Source: JAXLVB01 sp046329195 (GTDB lineage Bacteria > Bacteroidota > Bacteroidia > Cytophagales > Spirosomataceae). From it: a stretch of 64,000 bases of DNA. The stretch lies in assembly GCA_046329195.1 (NCBI GenBank), contig JAXLVB010000002.1, positions 2,480,001 through 2,544,000 on the forward strand, in the 5' to 3' direction. A program made the position numbers and the translations under genes. Under the pieces are notes generated by a model. The model was not told the origin of the DNA, did no database searches, and saw nothing but the letters and a program-made list of their open reading frames with translations. Of the stretch, positions 40,723 to 49,341 are shown one piece after another. Position 1 is the stretch's first letter. Each line of letters begins with the position of its first letter.

Positions 40723-41335
40723 TTAAACATAGTTAAAACGGATTAAGCCAAAATGAACATGAAACTATCGTTGCCGCTGGTGCAACAAACCATTTCAACA
40801 AGAGGGGGCAAACCCTAGTCAAAATCGACTCATTATAATTGATATTGGAATTAGAGACATCGTAAACGTACTATTGGTGAGTGCAAGTTCTCTACTTAAG
40901 AGCATTCACCATTAAACCCAGTAAGTAGCACTATCATCGGGTACAGATTGATGAGTTATATAATTTTATCCATAACAAGGGTAAGTAGCTATGGCTCTTT
41001 TACCCCTATGATGCCGAGAAGGGACGAGATTTTAGTCGTCAAAATGGGCAAACGCAACAAAATGACGCTCAAAAACCTGCTAAATCGCTTAAGCATCCTC
41101 ACGGTCGAGGGGTCGTAGGAAAGTTTTTGCTGGGGTTTTACTCTAACATCAACACCTGATGGACGAGGGCTTTACTAAATCTATTGAACTGGGCCACGGG
41201 AGCAGAGGTAAACACCTCATTACGAAACAACTGTCAACTACTCCATCGCCGAACAACGAGTTTTTTCCAAAAAGTACGCAATTATTGGTTTGTCCTCAAA
41301 ATAATCATTCACCAACATAATTGAAGGATAGCCAT
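40723..41335 (+). pseudogene. Decayed IS1-family transposase (relic copy 2)
   Basis: Plus-strand homologue of the relic at 3695-4265, inverted relative to it. Shared pieces include AACATAGTTAAAACGGATTA aligned with the zinc-finger region of copy 1, then NYRCRWCNKPF (40763-40795), the region around GGGTACAGATTGATGAGTTA (40938-40957), YDAEKGRDFS (about 41007-41036), MGKRNKMTLKNLLNRLSILT (about 41044-41103), the piece ending in TKSIELG, and the C-terminal piece around IAEQRVFSKKYA. Many frameshifts and stops. Divergence between the copies shows both have been inactive for long. No terminal repeats could be identified. Confidence 0.78.
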
Positions 41336-41750
41336 GTATTTAAACGCATAACCAGTACACATAGAATCAAATTTTTTATAAAAATTTACAAGAAAATACC
41401 AATTTGTTGGTATTATTGCATCGAAGTTTATTAGTTACTTGAGTTTGTGTTAAAAACTCAAAATAGCTGCTTTGTTTGCCCAACCACCCATTAATCTTAT
41501 CAAAACTAGGGTTAAAGTAATCCAATAATGTTCAAAAGACATTGGTGTTGGTTTCTCATTGCCTACGTTTTTTTGCTCCAAAAACAATTTTAAACAGTTT
41601 GCCTACTCATAGATGTAATCTTTATATCTGTGAGCAGCGTACCTTATTTTTCCTTTAATCTTATGCTGATTTGAGTAATAAGTTGCTCAGCTTCAGTGAT
41701 AGGTTTATGCCAACAGAATTTAAATATAATCATACTGACAACCCCGCTAT
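41336..41750. other. AT-rich leader of the giant T9SS cargo gene
   Basis: 415 bases, strongly AT-rich. A small hairpin AATACCA...TGGTATT lies at 41395-41414. No coding frame of note. The promoter of the downstream gene must lie here or further upstream; I found no perfect TTG-N20-TAnnTTTG match. Confidence 0.35.
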
Positions 41751-44639
41751 ATGAAAAAGCAAACCTACCTACTTATCTTGTACATCACTTGCCTCGCTTT
41801 TGGAGCATTTGCTCAAGGAGCGCAAGAAGGAAAAAGCGATGCAGAACAAGCTGGCGCTATCAAACGCTTGGAGTACATTATTCAAAAAACAGCCGACCCC
41901 AAAACGGGTAGAATCCCCAAAGAGCGATTGATTGAGGCTAAAAGCATGATGATGCAAAAGTTTAGCCAAAAAGCACAAACTCAATCGGCAATACCTGGGG
42001 TAAGTTGGACAGAGCGAGGACCTAAGAATGTTGGTGGACGAACCCGAGCCATTTTGTTTGACCCCAACGATGCCACCAATAAGAGAGTATTCGCTGGTGG
42101 TGTTGGTGGAGGCCTTTGGCGTAACGACGATATTACGACTGGTTCAAATTGGGTAGCCGTTGATAATTTTATGGCTAACTTAGCTATCTCATTTTTGACG
42201 TATGACCCTACGAATACCTTGATACTTTATGCAAGTACTGGAGAAGGTTACTACAACAGTGATGCTATTGCTGGTGCTGGTATCTTTAAGTCAACAGATG
42301 GAGGTACTACTTGGTCACAGTTATCAAGCACCACGTCTTTTGGAAATACTCAACGGATAGAAGTGAATGCTTCGGGTCACATTTTTGCGGCTACTTCAAG
42401 CGGGTTGTATAAATCCACCGACCAAGGCGCTACATGGACTCGAATCCGCACAGGGTATCATAATGATATAGAAATAGCCAATGACGGTGCCATCTATATT
42501 ACAACAGGAAATGTTTTTACGTCAAGTGGTATTTATAAGTCATCGGATGGAGGATCTACTTGGACCACTATCACTCCAACAACAGGGTACCGCACCGAAA
42601 TTGCTTTGGATAAAACCCCTGGTAGTGGCACAGGTTCTTCACAAGTCATTTATGCCTTATCTCAAAGTTCTTCATACAATATTGGTTATTTTAAAAAATC
42701 AACAGACGGCGGTACTACTTGGTCTGATTTGCCGATTCTTACGCTATCAGGTACACCATTCTATTCGGGTCAAACGTTTGCGGCTACGCAAGCTTGGTAC
42801 AATTTATATCTGATCGTACACCCTACTAACCCAAATATCGTTTTTGCTGATGGCATTTGGGCGGTACGGAGTACCGATGGGGGAGCTTCGTGGGCATTAG
42901 TAAGCTCAGGATACAATTATCATGCTGATAACCACATCATTGCCTTTCGACCAGGGTCTCCTAATGAAATGGTTTTTGGTAATGATGGAGGTGTTTATTA
43001 TTCTTCCAATGCAGGGAATTCAAGTACAACGGCTTCCAGTATCAGTATGAGTAATCGTTCGTCTAACTATAATGTTACGCAGATGATTTCGGTTGCTCAG
43101 AAAAACGTATCTGGAGACCCTTTTGTGATGGGCGGCTCTCAAGATAATGGAACAAACATGGTGACTACCGCTGGGTTATCGAACCAGATTTCGGACCCTG
43201 TAGGAGGCGATGGGGTAATGACTTTTGTGGACCAAGACGAACCCAATATCGTGATTACTTCGTATGTCTATAATAATTATTATCAATTGAATGGAAGTGG
43301 TGGCTATATAAGACAAATACTTAGTAATAGTTCTACAGGTTCTTTTTATAATCCAGCAGACTATGACAGCCAAAATAACACACTATACTCGTATCGAAGT
43401 ACCTCTTCGTTTTTTCGGCTTAGCGGTATTAATGCGTCTTCAGCACCAACGAATACGACTGTCACAGTGAGTCCGACGTTAGATGCCTCGATGAGTGTAA
43501 TTAGGGTAGCAAAAACGGCGAATACGCTTTTTGTTGGAACTTCAGGAGGAAAACTCTACAGACTGACAAACATAAATACGGCCACAGCTACATCTACTCA
43601 AATTGGTTCTTTTAGTGGAAACGTGAGTTGTGTAGAGATTGGTACCTCTGATAATGAGTTGATTGTTACTATGTCAAGCTATGGAGTTGTATCCGTTTAT
43701 TATACAAAAGATGGAGGCACTAACTGGATAAACAAGGATGTTACTACCACTTACGGACTACCAGATATACCCGTTCATTGGGCCTTATGCAACCCCAATA
43801 GTACGAAGCAAGTGTTACTAGGAACCGAATTGGGAGTTTGGTCAACCGATGACATAACGGCTTCGAATCCAGCATGGGAACCCACTAGTTTAGGATTGGC
43901 AAACGTATCTGTTTGGATGTTACGCCATCGTACCGCTGACCAACAAGTGGCAGTAGGCACTCATGGACGTGGTCTTTATACTGGATTTCCCTTTTTGTGT
44001 AGTGCTTCTATTTCAGGCACTTCTACTTACTGTTCAGGTCAAACAATTAGTCTTACTGCCTCAGCTGGTTCATCCTATACTTGGTCAGGACCTAATTCTT
44101 TTAGTTCTACTAATGCTACAATAAGTATTAATAATTCTGCTGTATCGAATGGTGGAATCTATACCGTTTCTGTTGTTGTTACTGGCTGCACGGCAACAGT
44201 AACAACATCAGTAAGCGTCGCAGTGTACAATATGCCAACTGCAGCCATTGCAGGAACGACCTCGTATTGTACGGGTCAAAGCATCAGCCTAACCGCCTCG
44301 GGTGGAAGCAATTACAGTTGGGCGGGACCGAATGCCTTCAGTGCGGCGACGGCAACCATCGGCATCAGCAATGCCAATACCAACAATGGAGGGGTTTACA
44401 CCGTCACAGCAAGCAATAATAGCTGTACAGCCACAGCGACAGCCAACGTCACCGTAAACACCACCCCAACGGCAGCCATTGCGGGAACGACTTCCTACTG
44501 TGTGGGCGAAACAATAGGCCTAACGGCCTCAGGAGGAAGTAGCTATACGTGGGCGGGCCCAGTTTCACGGCGGCGACGGCAACTATCGGCATCAGCAATG
44601 CCAATACCAACAATGGAGGGGTTTATACCGTCACCGTGA
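41751..44639 (+). CDS. Giant secreted repeat protein, N-terminal part (BNR beta-propeller plus Ig-like repeats), frame broken at about 44560
   Basis: 962 aa in this frame, of which about 937 are genuine. A signal peptide (ending FGAFAQG) is followed by about 80 helical residues, then a sortilin/BNR-type beta-propeller beginning SWTERGPKNVGGRTRAILFDP. Asp-box motifs are clear: FKSTDGGTTWSQL, YKSTDQGATWTRI, YKSSDGGSTWTTI, KKSTDGGTTWSDL, RSTDGGASWALV and YTKDGGTNWINK. From about residue 750 Ig-like repeats start (CSGQTISLTASAGSSYTWSGP). At about 44560 a four-base loss within a W-A-G-P-N-S-F codon block shifts the frame, so the last 25 residues (SRRRRQL...) are spurious. The reading continues in other frames to 49120, where a T9SS sorting domain ends the protein. 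The reconstructed protein would be about 2450 aa. Confidence 0.85.
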   Translation: MKKQTYLLILYITCLAFGAFAQGAQEGKSDAEQAGAIKRLEYIIQKTADPKTGRIPKERLIEAKSMMMQKFSQKAQTQSAIPGVSWTERGPKNVGGRTRAILFDPNDATNKRVFAGGVGGGLWRNDDITTGSNWVAVDNFMANLAISFLTYDPTNTLILYASTGEGYYNSDAIAGAGIFKSTDGGTTWSQLSSTTSFGNTQRIEVNASGHIFAATSSGLYKSTDQGATWTRIRTGYHNDIEIANDGAIYITTGNVFTSSGIYKSSDGGSTWTTITPTTGYRTEIALDKTPGSGTGSSQVIYALSQSSSYNIGYFKKSTDGGTTWSDLPILTLSGTPFYSGQTFAATQAWYNLYLIVHPTNPNIVFADGIWAVRSTDGGASWALVSSGYNYHADNHIIAFRPGSPNEMVFGNDGGVYYSSNAGNSSTTASSISMSNRSSNYNVTQMISVAQKNVSGDPFVMGGSQDNGTNMVTTAGLSNQISDPVGGDGVMTFVDQDEPNIVITSYVYNNYYQLNGSGGYIRQILSNSSTGSFYNPADYDSQNNTLYSYRSTSSFFRLSGINASSAPTNTTVTVSPTLDASMSVIRVAKTANTLFVGTSGGKLYRLTNINTATATSTQIGSFSGNVSCVEIGTSDNELIVTMSSYGVVSVYYTKDGGTNWINKDVTTTYGLPDIPVHWALCNPNSTKQVLLGTELGVWSTDDITASNPAWEPTSLGLANVSVWMLRHRTADQQVAVGTHGRGLYTGFPFLCSASISGTSTYCSGQTISLTASAGSSYTWSGPNSFSSTNATISINNSAVSNGGIYTVSVVVTGCTATVTTSVSVAVYNMPTAAIAGTTSYCTGQSISLTASGGSNYSWAGPNAFSAATATIGISNANTNNGGVYTVTASNNSCTATATANVTVNTTPTAAIAGTTSYCVGETIGLTASGGSSYTWAGPVSRRRRQLSASAMPIPTMEGFIPSP

Positions 44640-45103
44640 GCAATGGTAACTGTACAGCCACAGCGACGGCCAACGTCACCGTAAACACCACCCCAACCGC
44701 AGCCATTGCAGGAACGACTTCCTACTGCACAGGGCAAAGCATCAGCCTAACCGCCTCGGATGGAAGCAATTACAGCTGGGCTGGGCCCAATAGTTTCACG
44801 GCGGCGACGGCAACCATCGGCATCAGCAATGCCAATACCAACAATGGAGGGATTTACACCGTCACCGTGAGCAATGGTAACTGTACGGCCACAGCGACGG
44901 CCAACGTCACCGTAAACACCACCCCAACGGCAGCCATTGCAGGAACGACTTCCTACTGTGTGGGCGAAACAATAGGCCTAACGGCCTCAGGAGGAAGTAG
45001 CTATACGTGGGCGGGATTTCACGGCGGCGACGGCAACTATCGGCATCAGCAATGCCAATACCAACAATGCTGGGGTTTACACCGTCACCGTGAGCAATGG
45101 TAA
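44549..45103 (+). pseudogene. Giant repeat protein, frame fragment 2
   Basis: Ig-like repeat coding continues here in frame +2 (FTAATATIGISNANTNNGGV, then repeated units) after a four-base loss at about 44560. It ends as real repeat code at about 45015, where WAG is followed by a loss of eight bases (GGGCGGGATTTCACGG) and the frame changes again. There is no start of its own. Confidence 0.8.
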
Positions 45104-45548
45104 CTGTACGGCCACAGCGACGGCCAACGTCACCGTAAACACCACCCCAACCGCAGCCATTGCAGGAACGACTTCCTACTGCACAGGGCAAAGCATCAGC
45201 CTAACCGCCTCGGATGGAAGCAATTACAGCTGGGCTGGGAGTTTCACGGCGGCGACGGCAACCATCGGCATCAGCAATGCCAATACCAACAATGGAGGGA
45301 TTTACACCGTCACCGTGAGCAATGGTAACTGTACGGCCACAGCGACGGCCAACGTCACCGTAAACACCACCCCAACCGCAGCCATTGCAGGAACGACTTC
45401 CTACTGTGTGGGCGAAACAATAGGCCTAACGGCCTCAGGAGGAAGTAGCTATACGTGGGCGGGACACGGCGGCGACGGCAACTATCGGCATCAGCAATGC
45501 CAATACCAACAATGCTGGGGTTTATACCGTCACCGTGAGCAATGGTAA
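45090..45548 (+). pseudogene. Giant repeat protein, frame fragment 3
   Basis: Repeat coding in frame 0 from about 45017 to 45463. A six-base loss at about 45238 keeps the frame (WAG-SFTAA). The segment ends at about 45462, where 11 bases are missing at the same W-A-G-P place (GGGCGGGACACGGCGG). Part of the same broken gene. Confidence 0.8.
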
Positions 45549-46228
45549 CTGTACAGCCACAGCAACCGCCAATGTCACCGTAAACACCACCCCAACCGCA
45601 GCCATTGCAGGAACGACCACATATTGCACAGGCCAAAGCATCAGCCTAACGGCCTCGGGGGAAGCAATTACAGCTGGGCTGGGCCCAATAGTTTCACGGC
45701 GGCGACGGCAACTATCGGCATCAGCAATGCCAATACCAACAATGCTGGGGTTTATACCGTCACCGTGAGCAATGGTAACTGTACAGCCACAGCAACCGCC
45801 AATGTCACCGTAAACACCACCCCAACCGCAGCCATTGCAGGAACGACTTCCTACTGTGTGGGCGAAACAATAGGCCTAACGGCCTCAGGAGGAAGTAGCT
45901 ATACGTGGGCGGGACCAATAGTTTCACGGCGGCGACGGCAACTATCGGCATCAGCAATGCCAATACCAACAATGCTGGGGTTTATACCGTCACCGTGAGC
46001 AATGGTAACTGTACAGCCACAGCAACCGCCAATGTCACCGTAAACACCACCCCAACCGCAGCCATTGCAGGAACGACCACATATTGCACAGGCCAAAGCA
46101 TCAGCCTAACGGCCTCGGGGGAAGCAATTACAGCTGGGCTGGGCCCAATAGTTTCACGGCGGCGACGGCAACTATCGGCATCAGCAATGCCAATACCAAC
46201 AATGCTGGGGTTTATACCGTCACCGTGA
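45535..46228 (+). pseudogene. Giant repeat protein, frame fragments 4-6
   Basis: Three short frames follow each other. Frame 1 runs to about 45660, where one G is missing from a G run in the S-G-G-S codons. Frame 0 runs from there to about 45914, where one base is missing in W-A-G-P. Frame 2 runs from there to about 46120, again one G short in S-G-G-S. Each carries intact repeat code such as NSFTAATATIGISNANTNNA and CTATATANVTVNTTPTAAIA between the breaks. Confidence 0.78.
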
Positions 46229-46380
46229 GCAATGGTAACTGTACAGCCACAGCAACCGCCAATGTCACCGTAAACACCACCCCAACCGCAGCCATTGCAG
46301 GAACGACCACATATTGCACAGGCCAAAGCATCAGCCTAACGGCCTCAGGGGAAGCAATTACAGCTGGGCTGGGCCAATAG
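46084..46380 (+). pseudogene. Giant repeat protein, frame fragment 7
   Basis: Frame 1 repeat code from about 46120 to 46350, where two single-base losses follow closely (one G in S-G-G-S, one C in W-A-G-P-N: GGGCTGGGCCAATAG), moving the reading to frame 2. Confidence 0.78.
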
Positions 46381-46453
46381 TTTCACGGCGGCGACGGCAA
46401 CTATCGGCATCAGCAATGCCAGCACCAACAATGCTGGGGTTTATACCGTCACC

Positions 46454-47155
46454 GTGAGCAATGGTAACTGTACAGCCACAGCAACCGCCAACGTCACCGT
46501 AAACACCACCCCAACTGCAGCCATTGCAGGAACGACTTCCTACTGCACAGGCCAAAGCATCAGCCTAACGGCTTCAGGGGGAAGTAATTACAGCTGGGCT
46601 GGACCCAGTAGTTTCAGTGCGACAACAGCAACCATCAGCATCAGCAATGCCAGTACCAACAATGCTGGGGTTTACACCGTCACCGTGAGCAATGGTAACT
46701 GTACAGCCACAGCAACCGCCAACGTCACCGTAAACACCACGTCAGCAGCTTCCATCAGTGGAACGACTTCGTATTGCACGGGCGAAACAATAAACCTAAC
46801 GGCCTCAGGGGGAAGTAATTACAGCTGGGCTGGAATTTCTTCCTTTACATCAACTACTGCTGTGATGACTCGTATCAATGCAACAACCGCATTTTCTGGT
46901 ATTTATTCAGTAACAGTAGCAAACGGTACTTGCATTGCATCTGCTTCGGTTAGTGTTCAAGTAACTGTTCAACCTACTGTTACCATTTCTGGTACTATTA
47001 CCTATTGTTCTGGCCAGACAATAAACTTAACAGCTTCTGGTAGCACTACATACAATTGGTCGGGTCCCCAATGGATTTGTGGCAACAACGGCCAGTATCA
47101 GCCGCCCTTCTGCCAGCACCAACGATGCCGGTGGATATACGGTGACTGCTGGTAG
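46454..47155 (+). pseudogene. Giant repeat protein, frame fragment 8
   Basis: The longest undisturbed middle stretch, three to four repeat units in frame 2 (VTVNTTPTAAIAGTTSYC; YSWAGPSSFSATTATISISN; YSWAGISSFTSTTAVM). At about 47072 an extra C in WSGP (GGTCCCCAATGG) moves the reading to frame 0, so the last 25 residues of this frame are spurious. Confidence 0.8.
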
Positions 47156-47988
47156 TGCTTGTACGGCCACGGCCTCCGTCAATGTTACAGTTAATGCAAC
47201 TCCAACGGCATCTATTAGTGGAACAACATCGTATTGTGTGGGAGGAACCATCTCCTTAACGGCTTCTGGAGGTAGTACCTACAGTTGGAGAGGAATATGG
47301 TACATTCTCATCTACTACAGCTTCAATTTCCCGTTCTGCCACTACTGCTGCTGCGGGTATATATTCTGTTACGGCTTATAATGGTATTTGTACAGCTACT
47401 CAAACAGTAAGTGTAGCAGTCAATGCGGCAATAACTACCTCAATTACAGGAACTAAGAGCTATTGCGAAGGGCAAACCATTGCGCTATCAGCATCGGGAG
47501 GAGCAAGTTATGTTTGGTCGGATCCTAATTCATTTACCGCCACCTCCGCTGCTATTTCTATTGCTTCGGCAAGTACCAATGCAAGTGGAACATATATCGT
47601 TACAGCTGTGAGTGGTGCTTGTACGGCATCGGCTTCTACTACGGTTACTGTCAATACCGTTCCAACGGCATCTATTAGTGGAACAACATCGTATTGTGTG
47701 GGAGGAACCATCTCCTTAACGGCTTCTGGAGGTAGTACCTACAGTTGGAGAGAATATGGTACATTCTCATCTACTACAGCTTCAATTTCCCGTTCTGCCA
47801 CTACTGCTGCTGCGGGTATATATTCTGTTACGGCTTATAATGGTATTTGTACAGCTACTCAAACAGTAAGTGTAGCAGTCAATGCGGCAATAACTACCTC
47901 AATTACAGGAACTAAGAGCTATTGCAGAAGGGCAAACCATTGCGCTATCAGCATCGGGAGGAGCAAGTTATGTTTGGTCATGTCCTAA
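47079..47988 (+). pseudogene. Giant repeat protein, frame fragments 9-10
   Basis: Frame 0 code (ISRPSASTNDAGGYTVTAG and onward) runs to about 47290, where a variant of the W-S-G-P codons (TGGAGAGGAATATGGT) is two bases short of the expected in-frame form. Frame 1 then runs to about 47926, where one extra base in the codons after Tyr-Cys (TATTGCAGAAGG against TATTGCGAAGG at 47461) shifts to frame 2. Confidence 0.78.
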
Positions 47989-48067
47989 TTCATTTACCGC
48001 CACCTCCGCTGCTATTTCTATTGCTTCGGCAAGTACCAATGCAAGTGGAACATATATCGTTACAGCT

Positions 48068-49120
48068 GTGAGTGGTGCTTGTACGGCATCGGCTTCTACT
48101 ACGGTTACTGTCAATACCGTTCCAACGGCATCTATTAGTGGAACAACATCGTATTGTGTGGGAGGAACCATCTCCTTAACGGCTTCTGGAGGTAGTACCT
48201 ACAGTTGGAGAGACTATGGTACATTCTCATCTACTACAGCTTCAATTTCCCGTTCTGCCACTACTGCTGCTGCGGGTATATATTCTGTTACGGCTTATAA
48301 TGGTATTTGTACAGCTACTCAAACAGTAAGTGTAGCAGTGACGGCAGTGAGTATTACAGCAGGTCAAACAAATGGAGCTTTGATATGTAGCGGAGCTAAT
48401 GTGTCATTGACCGTAACAAATGGACAATTACAGTATGCTTGGAGTGGCCCAGCAGGCTTTAATTCAACGGCTCAAAATCCAATTTTGCTTAACGTAACCA
48501 CTGCCATGACTGGAAACTATACAGTATCAGCTACAGCTACCTGTGGGGTGTTGGTGACGTCTTCTGTAAAAGTTACCGTCAAAGCCTCTCCAACACCAAC
48601 CATTACCAGCAATAGCCCTGTATGTATTGGTTCTACCTTAAAACTAACGGCATCAGCTGGAAGTGGTTACGCTTGGGCTGGGCCAGCTGGGTTTAGTAGT
48701 GCGATTCAAAAGCCAAGTATTACCCTTACAACGTTAGCCAATAGTGGTACATACACGTTGACTATAACAGCGGCAACTAGTTGTACTGCCAGCACCCAAG
48801 CTAACTTGGTAGTTCAGAATTGTACTGGTGCCAGAATAGCGATTGATACCGAGAAAGTAGATGATGTGATTTCGCTTGAAGTTTCGCCAAACCCTACCAC
48901 AGGTAAACTGTTTGTTGTGGTTAGATTGGCAACAGCTCAGGGAGTATCGCTTAAATTAGCAGACCAGCGTGGCCTTGTTCGTAAGGCGGTAGAGTTGGGC
49001 GAAGAAACTACAGTTCACCATGCGGAACTTGATTTAAGTGATTTTAGGGAGGGTACTTATCTCCTTTCTGCCCAAACCCAAGGGCATATCGCTACAAAAC
49101 GAGTGCTGAAAACAGAGTAA
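48068..49120 (+). CDS. Giant secreted repeat protein, C-terminal part with T9SS sorting domain
   Basis: 350 aa in frame 2, opening at GTG inside repeat code, so this is the tail of the broken gene rather than an independent protein. It holds the last three Ig-like units (YCVGGTISLTASGGSTYSW; LICSGANVSLTVTNGQLQY; NSPVCIGSTLKLTASAGSGY) and a type A C-terminal sorting domain for type IX secretion: DVISLEVSPNPTTGKLFVVV, a central LKLADQRGLVRK strand and EGTYLLSAQTQGHIATKRVL. If the upstream frame breaks are real, this domain can no longer be attached to the propeller part and secretion through T9SS would fail. A terminator follows. Confidence 0.85.
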   Translation: MSGACTASASTTVTVNTVPTASISGTTSYCVGGTISLTASGGSTYSWRDYGTFSSTTASISRSATTAAAGIYSVTAYNGICTATQTVSVAVTAVSITAGQTNGALICSGANVSLTVTNGQLQYAWSGPAGFNSTAQNPILLNVTTAMTGNYTVSATATCGVLVTSSVKVTVKASPTPTITSNSPVCIGSTLKLTASAGSGYAWAGPAGFSSAIQKPSITLTTLANSGTYTLTITAATSCTASTQANLVVQNCTGARIAIDTEKVDDVISLEVSPNPTTGKLFVVVRLATAQGVSLKLADQRGLVRKAVELGEETTVHHAELDLSDFREGTYLLSAQTQGHIATKRVLKTE

Positions 49121-49149
49121 ACAAGGTTATTCAAACCAATCAACAAAAT

Positions 49150-49182
49150 CCCTCTTCTGGACGTATCAGAAGGGGGTTTTTG
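49150..49182 (+). terminator. Rho-independent terminator of the giant cargo gene
   Basis: CCCTCTTCTG (49150-49159), loop GACGTAT, CAGAAGGGGG (49167-49176), followed by five T: ten pairs including one T-G. It lies 30 bases past the stop at 49120. Confidence 0.85.
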
Positions 49183-49270
49183 TTTTGATTGGCCGTTCAA
49201 CACGGTTACATCACCCAATGATGTGAGACGATTAGAGGTCTTTAGGTGATCCTCCTACCTTTTCATGCGA

Positions 49271-49301
49271 TTGATGGCCAGTAAGGAAGCCGGTAATTTT
49301 G
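49271..49301 (+). promoter_or_regulatory. Promoter of the beta-helix cargo gene
   Basis: TTG at 49271-49273, exactly 20 bases, then TAATTTTG at 49294-49301. This is a full match to the Bacteroidota -33/-7 pattern. The ATG is 40 bases downstream. Confidence 0.75.
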
Positions 49302-49341
49302 TGACGTTCAATCCAAAACAAAATTAACCCTCAATATCGCC

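Larger units (their letters stand above)
44010..48830 (+). repeat. Tract of about 21 tandem Ig-like repeat units
   Basis: Units of about 225-235 bases, each with the codons of T-x-Y-C near its start (for example near 44025, 44261, 44493, 44721, 44953, 45175, 45400, 45620, 45850, 46079, 46313, 46541, 46769, 47002, 47230, 47460, 47690, 47920, 48150) plus two more diverged units. The core pattern is YCxGxxISLTASGGSxYxW(A/S)GP, then about 15 residues, then GxYTVTVSNGxCTATA. Units from about 44.24 to 46.74 kb are nearly identical and GC-rich. At 47.20-48.12 kb a 460-base two-unit block is repeated almost exactly (for example 47227, 47687 and 48147). Eleven indels in the tract change the frame. Confidence 0.92.

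Noticed and set aside
44543..46555. Repeated minus-strand ORFs with CGRSCNGCGWGGVYGDIGG-like sequences
   Set aside because: They are the complement of the Ig-like repeats; the cysteine/glycine pattern comes from the repeat code, not from a metal-binding protein.
44010..48350. The repeat tract as a CRISPR array
   Set aside because: Units are about 230 bases, coding, and without unique spacers.
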